A stretch of 64,000 bases of DNA from Actinomyces oris. Lineage in GTDB: Bacteria; Actinomycetota; Actinomycetes; Actinomycetales; Actinomycetaceae. The translations under genes were made by a program, and so were the position numbers. The notes under the pieces are model-generated. The model was not told the DNA's origin, searched no databases, and was given only the letters and a program-made list of their open reading frames with translations. The stretch lies in contig NZ_MSKL01000027.1 of the NCBI RefSeq assembly GCF_001937665.1, positions 1 through 64,000 on the forward strand, in the 5' to 3' direction. Of the stretch, positions 6,845-14,869 are shown one piece after another (position 1 is the first letter of the stretch; each line of letters starts with the position of its first letter).

Positions 6845-9021
6845 AGGTGCATCCCCTCTCCACGCGCGCGGGGGCGCTGCTGCTGGGGTGTGTGCGTGGG
6901 CCTACCCCCGCCTCCGCCGCCGTCGGACGGCCCTGGAGTACCAGGGGCCTGCTGTGGGGTCGCTGCGGCCACAATCGCCTTGATCCGGTCCGGGTTGAAG
7001 CCCGCCGTGCGCTGCCCGTCCACCTCGATGATCGGCGCCTGGCGTAGCCCCTCGGCCCTGAACTGCTCCACCAGGTCCGGCCGGCTGCTCAGATCAATGG
7101 CCTCGTAGGCCACTCCGGCCTTGTCGAGCTGGCGGCGGGTCATCTTGCAGCCGGGACAGTTCGGTGTCGTGTACACGGTCAGCTCTGGCGCCTCCGCCTG
7201 GACCTGGGATGCGTCCTGTTCCCGCTCGGTGGCAGGCATCGGGGTCGCCGTGCTAAGGGCGTCCGTGGTGGTGTCGGGCCATGTGGCCCTGACCTGGTCC
7301 ATCATCTCGGCGGTCGTCATCGTGGACTTGCCTGCGGGGGTGGCGACCGTGACCTGCCCCGGGCTGGTGGTGATGACACGGCAGTCCATACCGTTGCCAC
7401 GCATCTCAAGCAGCCGCCCAGCGGCGCCGGCCTCGAGAGGGTTCCCTGGGCTGGTCTCGAACACCGAGACGCGGGCGTCGCCGCCGGCCAGGGTCGCCTG
7501 GGCCTGTGCCCAGCGCTCCAGTGCGGAGGCCTCCTGCAGCTCCCACCAGCCAGCAGACGAGGCGACACGCATCGATGCCCAGGTGGTGGCCACGCTCTGC
7601 TCTCCGTCACGCAGGACAGCGTTGTCGACGTCCCAGGTGGCCTCCCGCTCCGACACCAGCCGGGATCCTGCGGCACGCTGCTCATCACTGAGCGGCTGCG
7701 GGTCCGTCCACGGCCCCACCTCACCGTTGGGGACCTCCTTGCGGTCCACGACCTCGAACGTCTGCCCCTCAGGATTAGCACCGACAGTGATGGGGCGGTG
7801 CGAGGAATCCATCACTTTGGGCCGCACCCACACCCTGCCTCGCTCCATGTCGAGGCTCGTCGACAGCTCTGACTCCGGCACCCCGTGGAGGACCTGTCGT
7901 TTCAGGCGCGCGGCCTGCTCGTTGAGCATGTGGAAAGCTGCCGTGCTGCGAGTTGGGTGGGCTAGCTCTCTCTCGGCGCTCCTCAAGCCGGCCTCGATGC
8001 TCTGGGCAGCGGCGTCGAAGGTCTCTGGGCGCATGCCCAGGATCGTGGCCGCAGCCTGGGCGTCGGTCATCTCGCGCACACCCGGGTCAACAGCCAGGTC
8101 GGGAGACAGCCACTCCACAATTCTCTCGTCATCAGCCGCAAGAGTCCCGTCCCGCAGCTCGCGGGTCAGTGACCCACCTGGACGGATCGCGAGCCCGTTA
8201 TCGCGCCCAGAAGCGTCTCGATCCAAGAAGAACGTGACCGCCTGCTCGGCCCGAGCGCCCCCTAGCCATCCACCGGCGTCAGCGGCCGGAGTGAGGACCT
8301 GCACCCTGACCGTCCCGTCCGGCCTCACAACCGGGTCGGCGACCTCGAGGCCATGTTCTGTGAACGGCACCGCGTAGGGCCATATCTCCTCAAATGCCAC
8401 ACTGACTGGCTCCTGATTGGCACGTGCCACGGCGTCAGACAGGACCAAACGTGCGTCTGCCTCGCTCAGCTGTCGTGCCGGCACGTCACCCTCGAGGTCC
8501 AGGTCAAACCCGTACCGGCTGACCCCGATCTGCCCTCTCATCCCACGAGTAAACGACCCATCAAAGGTCGGTACAGGGACCAGCTCAACATCTGCGGTGA
8601 CGGCCCCTGCTTGCGGGTCGAACCGTGTCGTTACCTCCTCGGCGTCGATCCCTTCCGGGAGGACTGCGTCAAGACGCCCCAGAAGCTCGCCAGCTAGGGC
8701 GCTGTTCGACAGGTAGTGCTCCCAGTCACGGCCCAGCTCCTCAGCGAGGTCGCTCAGCGCCACGCTGCGGTCCTGCACGCCAGGGACGCTGTAGGTGACT
8801 TCCTGGTTCTGCTCGTCCCACAGAACCTCGACGTCAACGATATCCGGTACCCCTGCGGGCTGCCCACCAGCCCAGTCAACCCCACGCCGCAGCCGCGTGG
8901 GGGCCTGAAGCCCCTCAATCAGCGTGCGCACCTGCTCGGGCACATTCTCAGTGACCCCGTAGAGCACCCCTGCGTGCGTCTCATCGACGTACACCACCGG
9001 CTCGGTAAAACCCTCACTCAT
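6841..9021 (-). CDS. Large element protein with C-terminal NrdH/glutaredoxin domain
   Basis: The 726-residue protein is not recognised as a whole. Its last ~115 residues contain a glutaredoxin/NrdH-redoxin domain (about 611-682): ELTVYTTPNCPGCKMTRRQL with the CPGC redox motif, then LRQAPIIEVDGQRTAGFNPDRI, matching the cis-Pro and GF/NPD elements of NrdH. After it comes a Gly/Pro/Gln-rich tail. The first ~590 residues are acidic and soluble-looking with no signal peptide, and no domain could be named. GAGGAG eight bases upstream supports the ATG at 9021. It is the first gene of a leftward operon with the cell-wall hydrolase and a lipoprotein, which ties it to the transfer region; what the redoxin reduces cannot be told. 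Confidence 0.7.
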   Translation of the reverse strand: MSEGFTEPVVYVDETHAGVLYGVTENVPEQVRTLIEGLQAPTRLRRGVDWAGGQPAGVPDIVDVEVLWDEQNQEVTYSVPGVQDRSVALSDLAEELGRDWEHYLSNSALAGELLGRLDAVLPEGIDAEEVTTRFDPQAGAVTADVELVPVPTFDGSFTRGMRGQIGVSRYGFDLDLEGDVPARQLSEADARLVLSDAVARANQEPVSVAFEEIWPYAVPFTEHGLEVADPVVRPDGTVRVQVLTPAADAGGWLGGARAEQAVTFFLDRDASGRDNGLAIRPGGSLTRELRDGTLAADDERIVEWLSPDLAVDPGVREMTDAQAAATILGMRPETFDAAAQSIEAGLRSAERELAHPTRSTAAFHMLNEQAARLKRQVLHGVPESELSTSLDMERGRVWVRPKVMDSSHRPITVGANPEGQTFEVVDRKEVPNGEVGPWTDPQPLSDEQRAAGSRLVSEREATWDVDNAVLRDGEQSVATTWASMRVASSAGWWELQEASALERWAQAQATLAGGDARVSVFETSPGNPLEAGAAGRLLEMRGNGMDCRVITTSPGQVTVATPAGKSTMTTAEMMDQVRATWPDTTTDALSTATPMPATEREQDASQVQAEAPELTVYTTPNCPGCKMTRRQLDKAGVAYEAIDLSSRPDLVEQFRAEGLRQAPIIEVDGQRTAGFNPDRIKAIVAAATPQQAPGTPGPSDGGGGGGRPTHTPQQQRPRARGEGMHL

Positions 9022-9121
9022 CGACTTCTCCTCTACAAGAATCGGTCTGCCTGGTCACCTGCTACCAAGCTCGTACCTTTCTCGTAGGACGTGGGCGCAC
9101 GCCGCTCAGACAAGCAGCGGC

Positions 9122-9146
9122 GCCAGCACAAGGGCCTTGTGCTGGC
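9122..9146 (-). terminator. Hairpin terminator downstream of the 9175-9522 gene
   Basis: A 12-bp perfect stem (GCCAGCACAAGG and complement) around one central base begins 29 bp after the stop of the leftward gene at 9175. It also insulates the operon beginning at 9021. Confidence 0.65.
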
Positions 9147-9174
9147 ACCGGATCGTGGGGGAATACTGTTGTGG

Positions 9175-9522
9175 TCAGTCCTGGTCCGGGTGGTCAGCGT
9201 TGGCCGTGTGGATCAGGTTGTAGGGGCTGGTGGCGCGGTCTCGTAGCTGGACGCTCATGAGCTTCATGCACTTGATGACGTCGTCGGCGTCGACGTCGTG
9301 CAGGAGGACCTTCACCACGGGGATGCCATCATGCTGGGCTGCGACCTTCTCCCAGTCCTCGGCTTGGGTGACCTCGTGCTCATGCCGGTCAGCGGCGTAG
9401 ACGTAGACCATCCACCTGGGGTCCTCGCCGTGGCTGTGGGCAGTCATGTCGATAGCGAGGATCTGCCACCTGTCGTGGTCGAGGCCTGCCAGCTCGTAGA
9501 GGTCGCCGCTGGTATTGGTCAT
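9175..9522 (-). CDS. Small hypothetical protein
   Basis: No family is recognised. From the ATG at 9522 the product is 115 residues, starting MTNTSGDLYELAGLDHDRWQ. The body looks like one alpha/beta domain with strands such as WQILAIDMTAH, RWMVYVYAAD and PVVKVLLHDV, and it is acidic. The frame stays open upstream to 9669, but the first 49 codons read like untranslated DNA (Cys/Pro/Thr-rich, MQCLNSQQPV), so the internal start is chosen; only a weak AGAG ribosome site precedes it. It is a lone gene between the envelope operon and the toxin-antitoxin pair and has its own terminator. Confidence 0.55.
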   Translation of the reverse strand: MTNTSGDLYELAGLDHDRWQILAIDMTAHSHGEDPRWMVYVYAADRHEHEVTQAEDWEKVAAQHDGIPVVKVLLHDVDADDVIKCMKLMSVQLRDRATSPYNLIHTANADHPDQD

Positions 9523-9764
9523 ACTGATCTCTGCGCATGAGGTTCCCCTCCAGTCGGGGTATGTCGTGCGAGCGTCAGGGACTCTGGTCGGTTCGGTAGG
9601 TCTGATGTCCATGACGGTAACGATGACACACGGCAGTGACACGGGTTGCTGGCTGTTAAGACACTGCAATCCAGCCCATGGTGGATGGTTGACGACTGCC
9701 CGATCTGTGCGGCCTCCATCCCCGGCAAGAGGGTCGACGGACGGGATGGTTCGGGCGACGGGGT

Positions 9765-10088
9765 TCAGGCGCTGGCGAGGTACTTCTCGACGGCGTCGCG
9801 GATGACGGCACTCCTGGTAGTGCCGTGAGCTCTGACGTACTCGGCGAGCGCCGCGTCGGTGGCGGGGCTGAAGCGCACGTGGCGGGCCGGGGAGCGGCCA
9901 GCACCAGTCGCGTGGTTCTCCCCCAGGTTGGGGCGCCCTCGGAAGATCGCGTCGAGCTCGTCGTCGCTGACGCGACTGCCCGGGCTGGTGCGCAGGGTGG
10001 TGCGCACGGGCTTCACGTGGCCGGCGACGATGTCCTCGTCGTAGGCGTCATAGTAGGCGTCGTCATTGCGCTCGTTGATCTCGGTCAT
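9765..10088 (-). CDS. Putative RHH antitoxin of a BrnT/BrnA-like pair
   Basis: The 107-residue protein has an acidic N-terminal part (MTEINERNDDAYYDAYDED) and a C-terminal ribbon-helix-helix-like segment (ARHVRFSPATDAALAEYVRAHGTTRSAVIRDAVEKYL). The last part fits the strand-helix-helix pattern of CopG/BrnA antitoxins. AGGAGAGGAGA upstream supports the ATG. It follows the small gene at 10112-10381 by 23 bp. In BrnTA systems the toxin gene comes first and the antitoxin second, and the antitoxin represses the shared promoter; order, sizes and operator all fit that arrangement. Function is inferred from pattern and context. Confidence 0.7.
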   Translation of the reverse strand: MTEINERNDDAYYDAYDEDIVAGHVKPVRTTLRTSPGSRVSDDELDAIFRGRPNLGENHATGAGRSPARHVRFSPATDAALAEYVRAHGTTRSAVIRDAVEKYLASA

Positions 10089-10111
10089 GATCGATTCTCC
10101 TCTCCTGTGGT

Positions 10112-10381
10112 TCAGCGGTCGTCCCGCGGGACGATATAGCGGTACAGGTCTGTTACTTCCATGGCGTGGAAGATCTTGCGGTTACCGCGTCCGTCGACGG
10201 CGACGCCGACCTCGATGTAGCGCATGGCATGCTGATGGGGCAGGCCAACGAACATGAAGCTCCTCTCCCCTGGCCGCCTCGCCGGAAGGTCAGCGTATCC
10301 GGCGTGGTGCAGCACCGCGTACACGGCGTCCTCGCGGGGAATCCCGTGCTTGTCGGCGGAGGGGGAGAACTCGAACGGCAT
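10112..10381 (-). CDS. Putative BrnT-like toxin
   Basis: This 89-residue protein starts MPFEFSPSADKHGIPREDA and continues with strands MRYIEVGVAVDGRGNRKIFHAMEVTDLYRY. BrnT-family ribonuclease toxins begin with F-x-W/F-D-x-x-K-x-x-KHGI/V-x-x-x-x-A and later carry a short strand pair ending near a His-Ala/Arg motif, so the resemblance is good though the usual Trp is Phe here. The start codon is only two bases from a perfect 10+10 bp inverted repeat, leaving no room for a ribosome site; a leaderless transcript is inferred. Alternative: an uncharacterised protein of another small TA family with the same gene order. Confidence 0.65.
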   Translation of the reverse strand: MPFEFSPSADKHGIPREDAVYAVLHHAGYADLPARRPGERSFMFVGLPHQHAMRYIEVGVAVDGRGNRKIFHAMEVTDLYRYIVPRDDR

Positions 10382-10382
10382 G

Positions 10383-10405
10383 CCATTATGGTAACACCAT
10401 AATGG
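10383..10405 (-). promoter_or_regulatory. Perfect inverted-repeat operator overlapping the toxin-antitoxin promoter
   Basis: CCATTATGGT, three bases, then ACCATAATGG form a perfect 10-bp inverted repeat ending two bases before the toxin ATG. Read leftward, TACCAT (a TANNNT-type -10) lies six bases before the ATG, so transcription would start at or near the A of the start codon. A repressor bound here would cover the promoter itself, as expected for TA autoregulation by an RHH antitoxin. Confidence 0.75.
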
Positions 10406-10608
10406 TGGTGGGGCAACCCTTCGTCACTCTTTGCTGGTGCAGGTTCTCGCGAGTCGGCAACGAAAGGTGACCGTCTACCCGTCTTCTTCCGCCGTCCCGG
10501 CCACCCGTACTGGTCCCGAGCGTGAGCCGACGTGGTGCAGGTCGGTGAGTGGCCTGCTTGTACCGGGCTCGGTGGTGACCAGAGCTGTACCTCGTGCGGG
10601 AGGCGGGG

Positions 10609-11526
10609 TCAGCATGGGGCACCGACCGGTGGCTGCTGTTGGTCAGGGCCGGCGTCGACTCGGCGTTGGGTGGCGTTGGGGGTGGGGTGCAGGCCGCTGA
10701 GCGCCGCGCACTGCTGGTCGGTGTTGACGGCGAGGTAGCGGCCGGTGGTGGCCAGGGACTCGTGGCGCATGAGGCTTTGGACGACTCGGCTGTCGGTGCC
10801 TGCGCGCAGGAGTGATGTCGCGAAATAGTGGCGCAACTGGTGGGCGGTTGCGGGCGCGTCGGCGCGGTCGAACGCGTCGCTGATGACTCTGCTGACGGTC
10901 TTGGCCCGCACAGGCACGGCCGGGTCCTTGGGGGACGGGAACCAGAGACCACGACGGGGGTAGTGACTCGCCTGCTGGAGGATGAGCTGGTGGGCGGGGA
11001 GGGTATCGGTTCTGCCTCCTTTGCCGGTGATGGTGATGGTGCCGGCGACGGGGCTGATGTCCTCTCCGCGGATCTTGGCGATCTCGTGGACACGCATGCC
11101 GGCGTAGACGGCGAGGATGATCTTGGTTCGGGTGCCCTGGCGCAGTGGGAGTGCGAGGACAGCGTCGAGCTGGGCGTCGGTGACTGGTCGGGGGTGGCCG
11201 GCTGGGGTCTTGGGTCTGGGGACGCGGGTAGTGGGGTCGTCGGCGCGGTGGTCGGACTGGAGGAGCCACTTGCTCCAGGCTCTCAGGATCGTGAAGTAGG
11301 CGTTCTTGGTGGCTGCGCTGGGGAGGGCGGCGAGCCAGGTGCTGATGGCTTGTGGGGTCAGGGCTGCGGGGTCGGTGCCGGTGGCGGTGGTGATCTGGTT
11401 GATGACGCGGATTCGTTCGGTGATGGTGCGGGCGGAGAGGCCTTGTCCCTGCATGGACGCCTCCCACGCCTTGACCAGGAGGGTGGGGGCGTCGTCTTCT
11501 CCAACAATTCTTAAAGGTGTTGTCAT
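10609..11526 (-). CDS. Tyrosine recombinase (XerD/phage-integrase family)
   Basis: This 305-residue recombinase would integrate and excise DNA or resolve multimers. An N-terminal SAM-like core-binding domain (about residues 10-95, with LSARTITERIRVINQI) precedes the catalytic domain. The active-site residues are visible in order: Arg145 in YAGMRVHEIA, Lys169 in the beta-hairpin TGKGGRTD, His229 and Arg232 in HQLRHYFATSLL, His255 in RHESLAT, and Tyr264 in GRYLAV. The size is that of simple Xer-like integrases, without the arm-binding N-terminal domain of ~400-residue ICE integrases. The start ATG at 11526 has no ribosome site, and a few downstream starts are possible. It lies about 5 kb from the predicted attR, unusual for the element's own integrase, so a resolvase role is also possible. 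Confidence 0.85.
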   Translation of the reverse strand: MTTPLRIVGEDDAPTLLVKAWEASMQGQGLSARTITERIRVINQITTATGTDPAALTPQAISTWLAALPSAATKNAYFTILRAWSKWLLQSDHRADDPTTRVPRPKTPAGHPRPVTDAQLDAVLALPLRQGTRTKIILAVYAGMRVHEIAKIRGEDISPVAGTITITGKGGRTDTLPAHQLILQQASHYPRRGLWFPSPKDPAVPVRAKTVSRVISDAFDRADAPATAHQLRHYFATSLLRAGTDSRVVQSLMRHESLATTGRYLAVNTDQQCAALSGLHPTPNATQRRVDAGPDQQQPPVGAPC

Positions 11527-11609
11527 TACTTAATGATTGATCCCTGGCGCTGCGTTCCGCTGGGGTTTAGGGCAGAGCGGTGCAGGTCAGTCATCGCAGC
11601 ATGTAGCGC

Positions 11610-11649
11610 GAACGCCGGGCCCCGTGACAACACGGGTGCACCGGCGTTC
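11610..11649 (-). terminator. Hairpin terminator of the par operon
   Basis: A 9-bp outer stem (GAACGCCGG / CCGGCGTTC) encloses a 6-bp inner stem CCCGTG-ACAA-CACGGG. It lies about 60 bp beyond the stop of the leftward parB-like gene at 11711, between it and the recombinase gene. Confidence 0.6.
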
Positions 11650-11710
11650 CCTTCCATTCCGCGCCGTGACGCGGCGGCAGCATCAGGTTATCCCACGGGC
11701 GCATCTCCTT

Positions 11711-12091
11711 CTAGGGGTGCGGTGGCCGGCCTCGGGGTATCTGGCCGGCGGGTGTCGGGGTCAGGGGTCTGCCGTCGTTGAGGCGTTGCTCGGCCTCGGT
11801 GACGCCAGCCTCGATCCAGTCGGCGATGAGTTCGTGGTAGGCACGGAAGGGGGTGTCTGGTTGGGCGCTCTCTAGGCGCCATACGGATCGTGCCCGGCCT
11901 GCGAGCTCGGCGGGGATACGGACGGTGATCTTCTTGAGGACTGGAGGGTCAGCGCCGTCATTGCCAGCCTTGCTGCTATTGCCAATATTGCTGGCAATGC
12001 TGGCATTAACGGCTTGGCCAGCGGTGAGTGCTGCGGGATCGGGGCCGCCGGCTTTCGGAATAGAGACTTTCCGGCGGGGCTGAGGCTTCAC
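11711..12091 (-). CDS. ParB-like small RHH partition protein
   Basis: The 126-residue basic protein immediately follows parA with an ATGA overlap, the arrangement of type Ib partition cassettes in which ParB is a small ribbon-helix-helix DNA binder. The segment KKITVRIPAELAGRARSVWRLE (about 52-73) fits the RHH strand and first helix, and DTPFRAYHELIADWIEAGVTEAE the second. The N-terminus is basic and disordered (MKPQPRRKVSIPKAGG), like tails that stimulate ParA. Unusually, the codons for NASIASNIGNSSKAGN (about residues 29-44) contain repeated TTGCCAGCAA-type sequences that also occur next to attR. Family membership is inferred from position and fold pattern. Confidence 0.7.
   Translation of the reverse strand: MKPQPRRKVSIPKAGGPDPAALTAGQAVNASIASNIGNSSKAGNDGADPPVLKKITVRIPAELAGRARSVWRLESAQPDTPFRAYHELIADWIEAGVTEAEQRLNDGRPLTPTPAGQIPRGRPPHP
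11959..12007. repeat. Cluster of ATTGCCAGCAAT-type palindromic half-sites inside the parB-like gene
   Basis: This 49-bp stretch contains CATTGCCAGC (11959-11968), ATTGCCAAT (11978-11986), ATTGCTGGCAAT (11987-11998) and ATGCTGGCATT (11997-12007). The third is identical in sequence to copies near attR at 16599-16610 and 16758-16769. They could be ParB-binding sites or a chance product of Asn/Ala/Ser/Ile codons; the exact 12-mer identity favours the first. Confidence 0.5.
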
Positions 12092-12888
12092 CTGGCCACC
12101 TCCGCATCCTGGTTGGTGAGGATGTGGCGTGCTACGGCCTCGATGGCGGCGACGTAGTCGTATGCCTCCCGCTTGGGTACGGGCACATGGTTGGTGGCTG
12201 CGACTGCCACGACCTCGCGCTCGGGGAGAGGGTGGTCGATCACGTCGGAGCTGTAGATGGCTCTGAGCTCTTCACGCCATACGGCGCGGTCGAGCCGGTC
12301 GTTTCGCCATCGGTTGATGAGGATGCCGGCGACGCTAAGGCCTGGGTTGTAGTAGCGCTTGACCGTGTCGATCGTGACGGTGAGCTCGGCGACGCCCTCG
12401 ACGGACGATGCGCGGGGTTCAGTGACGATGAGGACGCTTGTGGCGGCAGTGAGCGCACTGAGGGTGAGCGCACCCAGCGACGGCGGGCAGTCAATCAGGA
12501 CGACGTTGTACTCCTCGATGGCGCCGCCCATGGCGGTGCGCAGGTGAAACTCTCTTCCGGGGCTGGTATCAGCCTCACGTGAGGCGAGCTCGCGTTGTGC
12601 GGGGATGACGTCGATGCCGGTCCAGGCAGGGCCGGCGGGGTGGATGGCGGCGGCCAGGGCACCGGCGCCTGCCTGGCCGGTGGCCACGGCGGTGAGGACG
12701 TCGTGGAGGGTTCGGCTCTCGTCGTCGAGCTCGACGTCGAGGATTGATGTGGCGTTGGCCTGGGGGTCGGCGTCGATGACGAGGACGCGGTGCCCGTTGC
12801 GGGCGAGGGCGTCGGCCAGGTTGACGGTTGTGGCGGTTTTTCCGACGCCGCCTTTCTGGTTGGCGACTGCGATGATGGTGGTGGTCAC
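12088..12888 (-). CDS. parA: ParA-family partition ATPase
   Basis: The 266-residue protein is a canonical ParA/Soj ATPase. It starts TTTIIAVANQKGGVGKTATTVNLADALA (deviant Walker A with signature Lys), then VLVIDADPQANAT (A') and VVLIDCPPSLGALTLSAL (Walker B). It has no N-terminal HTH extension, so it is of the short (type Ib or chromosomal-like) class, consistent with the small RHH partner overlapping its 3' end. GTG at 12888 is preceded by AAGGAG at a good distance. Its role would be segregation of an extrachromosomal or replicating form of the element. It is the ninth gene of the leftward operon that starts near 16570. Confidence 0.92.
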   Translation of the reverse strand: MTTTIIAVANQKGGVGKTATTVNLADALARNGHRVLVIDADPQANATSILDVELDDESRTLHDVLTAVATGQAGAGALAAAIHPAGPAWTGIDVIPAQRELASREADTSPGREFHLRTAMGGAIEEYNVVLIDCPPSLGALTLSALTAATSVLIVTEPRASSVEGVAELTVTIDTVKRYYNPGLSVAGILINRWRNDRLDRAVWREELRAIYSSDVIDHPLPEREVVAVAATNHVPVPKREAYDYVAAIEAVARHILTNQDAEVAR

Positions 12889-12907
12889 GGTGTTGGCTCC
12901 TTGGTCT

Positions 12908-13387
12908 TTAGTGGTTGGCCTGCTGACGGCCGGCGTTGTAGCCCTTCTGGTAGGCGTTGCGCACTGATCGGGCGACGCGCTGGAGGACCAGTGTCCGGGC
13001 TGTCATCTCGTTATTAAGCGCACGCTCCAGGTAGGAGACTTTGTGCTGAGCAGCTTCGAACTCGGTGTCGTGGGCAGGATCGTCTCGGGTTGTGTGATCG
13101 TCCAGGTCTCGAATCATCGTGATAAGGCTGTCGATCTCATTGAGGAGGCGTTGGATGTACTGCTCTGCCTTGTCTTTGAGGTCTTCTTGTGCCATCCATT
13201 GCTCGTAGGCATTGCCTCGGCTACAAGTGGCCAGGTCGGCTCGGATTGTGTCGATGTCGATGGTGCCGGCGACCGCCTCGGCTTGGGGCGCGGCGAGGTT
13301 GAGAGAGGTGATGACCTGGCGAGCCCTGAGGTTGGCGGCACGGTGGTCTGCGAGTTCTCGCTCGTGAGCAGCTGCTGTGGTGCTCAT
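12908..13387 (-). CDS. Coiled-coil hypothetical protein
   Basis: No named family is recognised. The 159-residue protein is almost entirely helical and charged: AHERELADHRAANLRARQVI, then LKDKAEQYIQRLLNEIDSLITMIRDLDDHT, then FEAAQHKVSYLERALNNEMTARTLVLQRVARSV, with heptad-like spacing of Leu/Ile/Val typical of a coiled coil. It ends in a Gln/Gly-rich tail (YQKGYNAGRQQANH). GGAG before the ATG supports the start. It sits between ssb and parA in the same operon, so a structural or adaptor role in element replication or maintenance is possible but unsupported by motif. Confidence 0.65.
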   Translation of the reverse strand: MSTTAAAHERELADHRAANLRARQVITSLNLAAPQAEAVAGTIDIDTIRADLATCSRGNAYEQWMAQEDLKDKAEQYIQRLLNEIDSLITMIRDLDDHTTRDDPAHDTEFEAAQHKVSYLERALNNEMTARTLVLQRVARSVRNAYQKGYNAGRQQANH

Positions 13388-13415
13388 GTTGATTCTCCGT
13401 TCTGTTGCCTATGGC

Positions 13416-14021
13416 TCAGAACGGGGGCTCGTCACCGAAGGAGGTGGAGCCGCCCGTGGCCCACGGGTCGTCCGCGGCGCCGCCGGCGGGGGCGTTGTAC
13501 CCGGACTGGCCCTGGCCACCGAAGCCGCCACCGCCGTTGTAGCCGCCCTGCTGGGGGCCGCCCTGGTTGTATCCGCCCTGACCGCCCTGGTTGCCGCCGA
13601 AGCCGCCACCCTGGGGGCCGCCCTGGCCGCCGCCGAAGCCACCCTGGCCGCCGCCGCGCGGCTGGCGGGTGACCTGAGCCTTGGCGTAGCGCAGGGAGGG
13701 GCCGATCTCATCGACCTGCATCTCTACGACTGTGCGTTGCTCTCCTTCTCGGGTGGTGTAGGAGCGCTGGACCAGGCGGCCCTGGACGATGACGCGTGTG
13801 CCCTTGGTCAGTGACTCGGCCACGTTCTCTGCGGCGTCGCGCCAGCTTGAGCAGGGCATGAACAGGGTCTCCCCGTCCTTCCACTTACCGGTCTGGCGGT
13901 CGAAGGTGCGCGGCGTGGAGGCGACCGTGAAGGAGGCCACCGCTGCCCCGGAGGATGTGAAGCGGAGCTCGGGGTCCGCGGTGAGGTTCCCGATGATGGT
14001 GATGATGGTGTCTCCGGCCAT
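13416..14021 (-). CDS. ssb: Single-stranded DNA-binding protein
   Basis: This 201-residue SSB binds and protects single-stranded DNA made during transfer or replication of the element. The OB fold covers about residues 1-110: [34 protein letters not shown], then [24 protein letters not shown] and [19 protein letters not shown] long Gly/Gln/Asn-rich linker and the acidic tip DEPPF follow; the tip normally docks partner proteins. The ATG at 14021 is chosen over an upstream ATG (14111) because AAAGGA lies at the right distance and the conserved fold starts there. Carrying an own ssb is common for conjugative elements; it is separate from the housekeeping copy, which is not in this window. Confidence 0.93.
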   Translation of the reverse strand: MAGDTIITIIGNLTADPELRFTSSGAAVASFTVASTPRTFDRQTGKWKDGETLFMPCSSWRDAAENVAESLTKGTRVIVQGRLVQRSYTTREGEQRTVVEMQVDEIGPSLRYAKAQVTRQPRGGGQGGFGGGQGGPQGGGFGGNQGGQGGYNQGGPQQGGYNGGGGFGGQGQSGYNAPAGGAADDPWATGGSTSFGDEPPF

Positions 14022-14055
14022 GATTGTTGGGTCCTTTCTTGAGGTTGTCGGTCGT

Positions 14056-14439
14056 TTAGAGGTTGTCTTCGAGGATGATCTGTACCTTGTCGACGAACTC
14101 CTCGGGCCCAACTTCTTCCAGGCGCTGGCTGATCTCTCGGAGTGCGTCGTTGAGTCGGTCGACCTCGTTGAGGAGGTTCTTGATGTCTTCGGGTGCGTGG
14201 GCGATGAGGTTGAGGTCGGCGTCTGCGGAGTGGTTGACGTGGTTGAAGACCAGCGCGTCGTCCTCGTAGTCGACGGCGATGTCGTCGTGTCCGATGCCGA
14301 CGATGGCGATGGGCCAGCTCCCGGCGGTGACGGTGAGCTCGTCGGTACCGCAGCTCCAGGGGCCGCTGGTAGCGGCGGTAAGGCGGGCGCGGATGCCAGT
14401 GAGGTCTAGAGGGCCAGCCAACACGCTTGAGGCGGTCAT
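14056..14439 (-). CDS. Phage/ICE-type hypothetical protein (IRARLxAATxGPW family)
   Basis: The 127-residue protein begins with [24 protein letters not shown] and later has [30 protein letters not shown]. This combination (LxxIRxRLxAATxGPW ... xxFIAxAPxDIxxLLxEVDRL) recurs in small proteins of actinobacteriophages and plasmids, but no biochemical role is known to me. The C-terminus is a coiled-coil-like helix. The start overlaps the stop of the upstream gene's frame as ATGA (14436-14439), and GAGGAG precedes it. Part of the operon of small genes ahead of ssb. Confidence 0.65.
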   Translation of the reverse strand: MTASSVLAGPLDLTGIRARLTAATSGPWSCGTDELTVTAGSWPIAIVGIGHDDIAVDYEDDALVFNHVNHSADADLNLIAHAPEDIKNLLNEVDRLNDALREISQRLEEVGPEEFVDKVQIILEDNL

Positions 14440-14645
14440 GCTGACTCCTCGGGAGTCCAGGTCTTAACTTGGACGGAGTGACCGGCAGTGATGAGATTCA
14501 GGAGCTCCTCATATTCGTTGAGGTGCTCCTTGGTTAATAAGCCTGAGTTGCTTACTTTGCTGCGAAGGTCACTGGCCTGCTTCTCAATCACGCGGACGAG
14601 AAGTGCCTTCTGCCTAAAAGTGAGGGTGATGGTTTCGAGCGTCAT
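14436..14645 (-). CDS. Small hypothetical protein
   Basis: The 69-residue product (MTLETITLTFRQKALLVRVIEKQASDLRSKV...) looks like two or three helices with no recognised domain. It resembles its upstream neighbour at 14642-14869 in starting with a strand and a helical FRQKALL/FEQHLLL segment, so the two may be paralogs. It overlaps both neighbours by four bases (ATGA at 14642-14645 and 14436-14439), which supports its reality. Confidence 0.6.
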   Translation of the reverse strand: MTLETITLTFRQKALLVRVIEKQASDLRSKVSNSGLLTKEHLNEYEELLNLITAGHSVQVKTWTPEESA

Positions 14646-14869
14646 GCGGCTTCTCCGCTCTGTGTGTCAGTGGGCCCGGCTGTGGTTGCGTGTGGGGCCG
14701 GTTCGATGTGGATGGTGCCAGCGGCGATGGTGTTCTCAATGGCCTCGAGTGTTGTGAGTGTGTCTTGGAGGTAGGTCTCACCGGCGGCGACGCGGTCGCG
14801 AACTTCGTTAGTGAACCTGTTTACGGCCTCCATGAGTAGGAGGTGCTGCTCGAAGGTCAGTCGCTGCAT
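14642..14869 (-). CDS. Small hypothetical protein
   Basis: This 75-residue protein begins MQRLTFEQHLLLMEAVNRFTNEVRDRVAAGETYLQDTLTTLEAIENTI and ends in a Thr/Pro/Ala-rich tail. Family unknown. The fold appears to be a helical hairpin, similar in layout to the next gene (14436-14645), suggesting a small duplicated family. The start lies 13 bases inside the preceding 37-codon gene and the end overlaps the next gene by ATGA; it is part of a coupled operon. Confidence 0.6.
   Translation of the reverse strand: MQRLTFEQHLLLMEAVNRFTNEVRDRVAAGETYLQDTLTTLEAIENTIAAGTIHIEPAPHATTAGPTDTQSGEAA

Noticed and set aside
13480-13660. Possible direct-repeat array (CRISPR-like)
   Set aside because: The repeats are Gly/Gln codons in the SSB linker; there are no regular spacers and the frame is coding.
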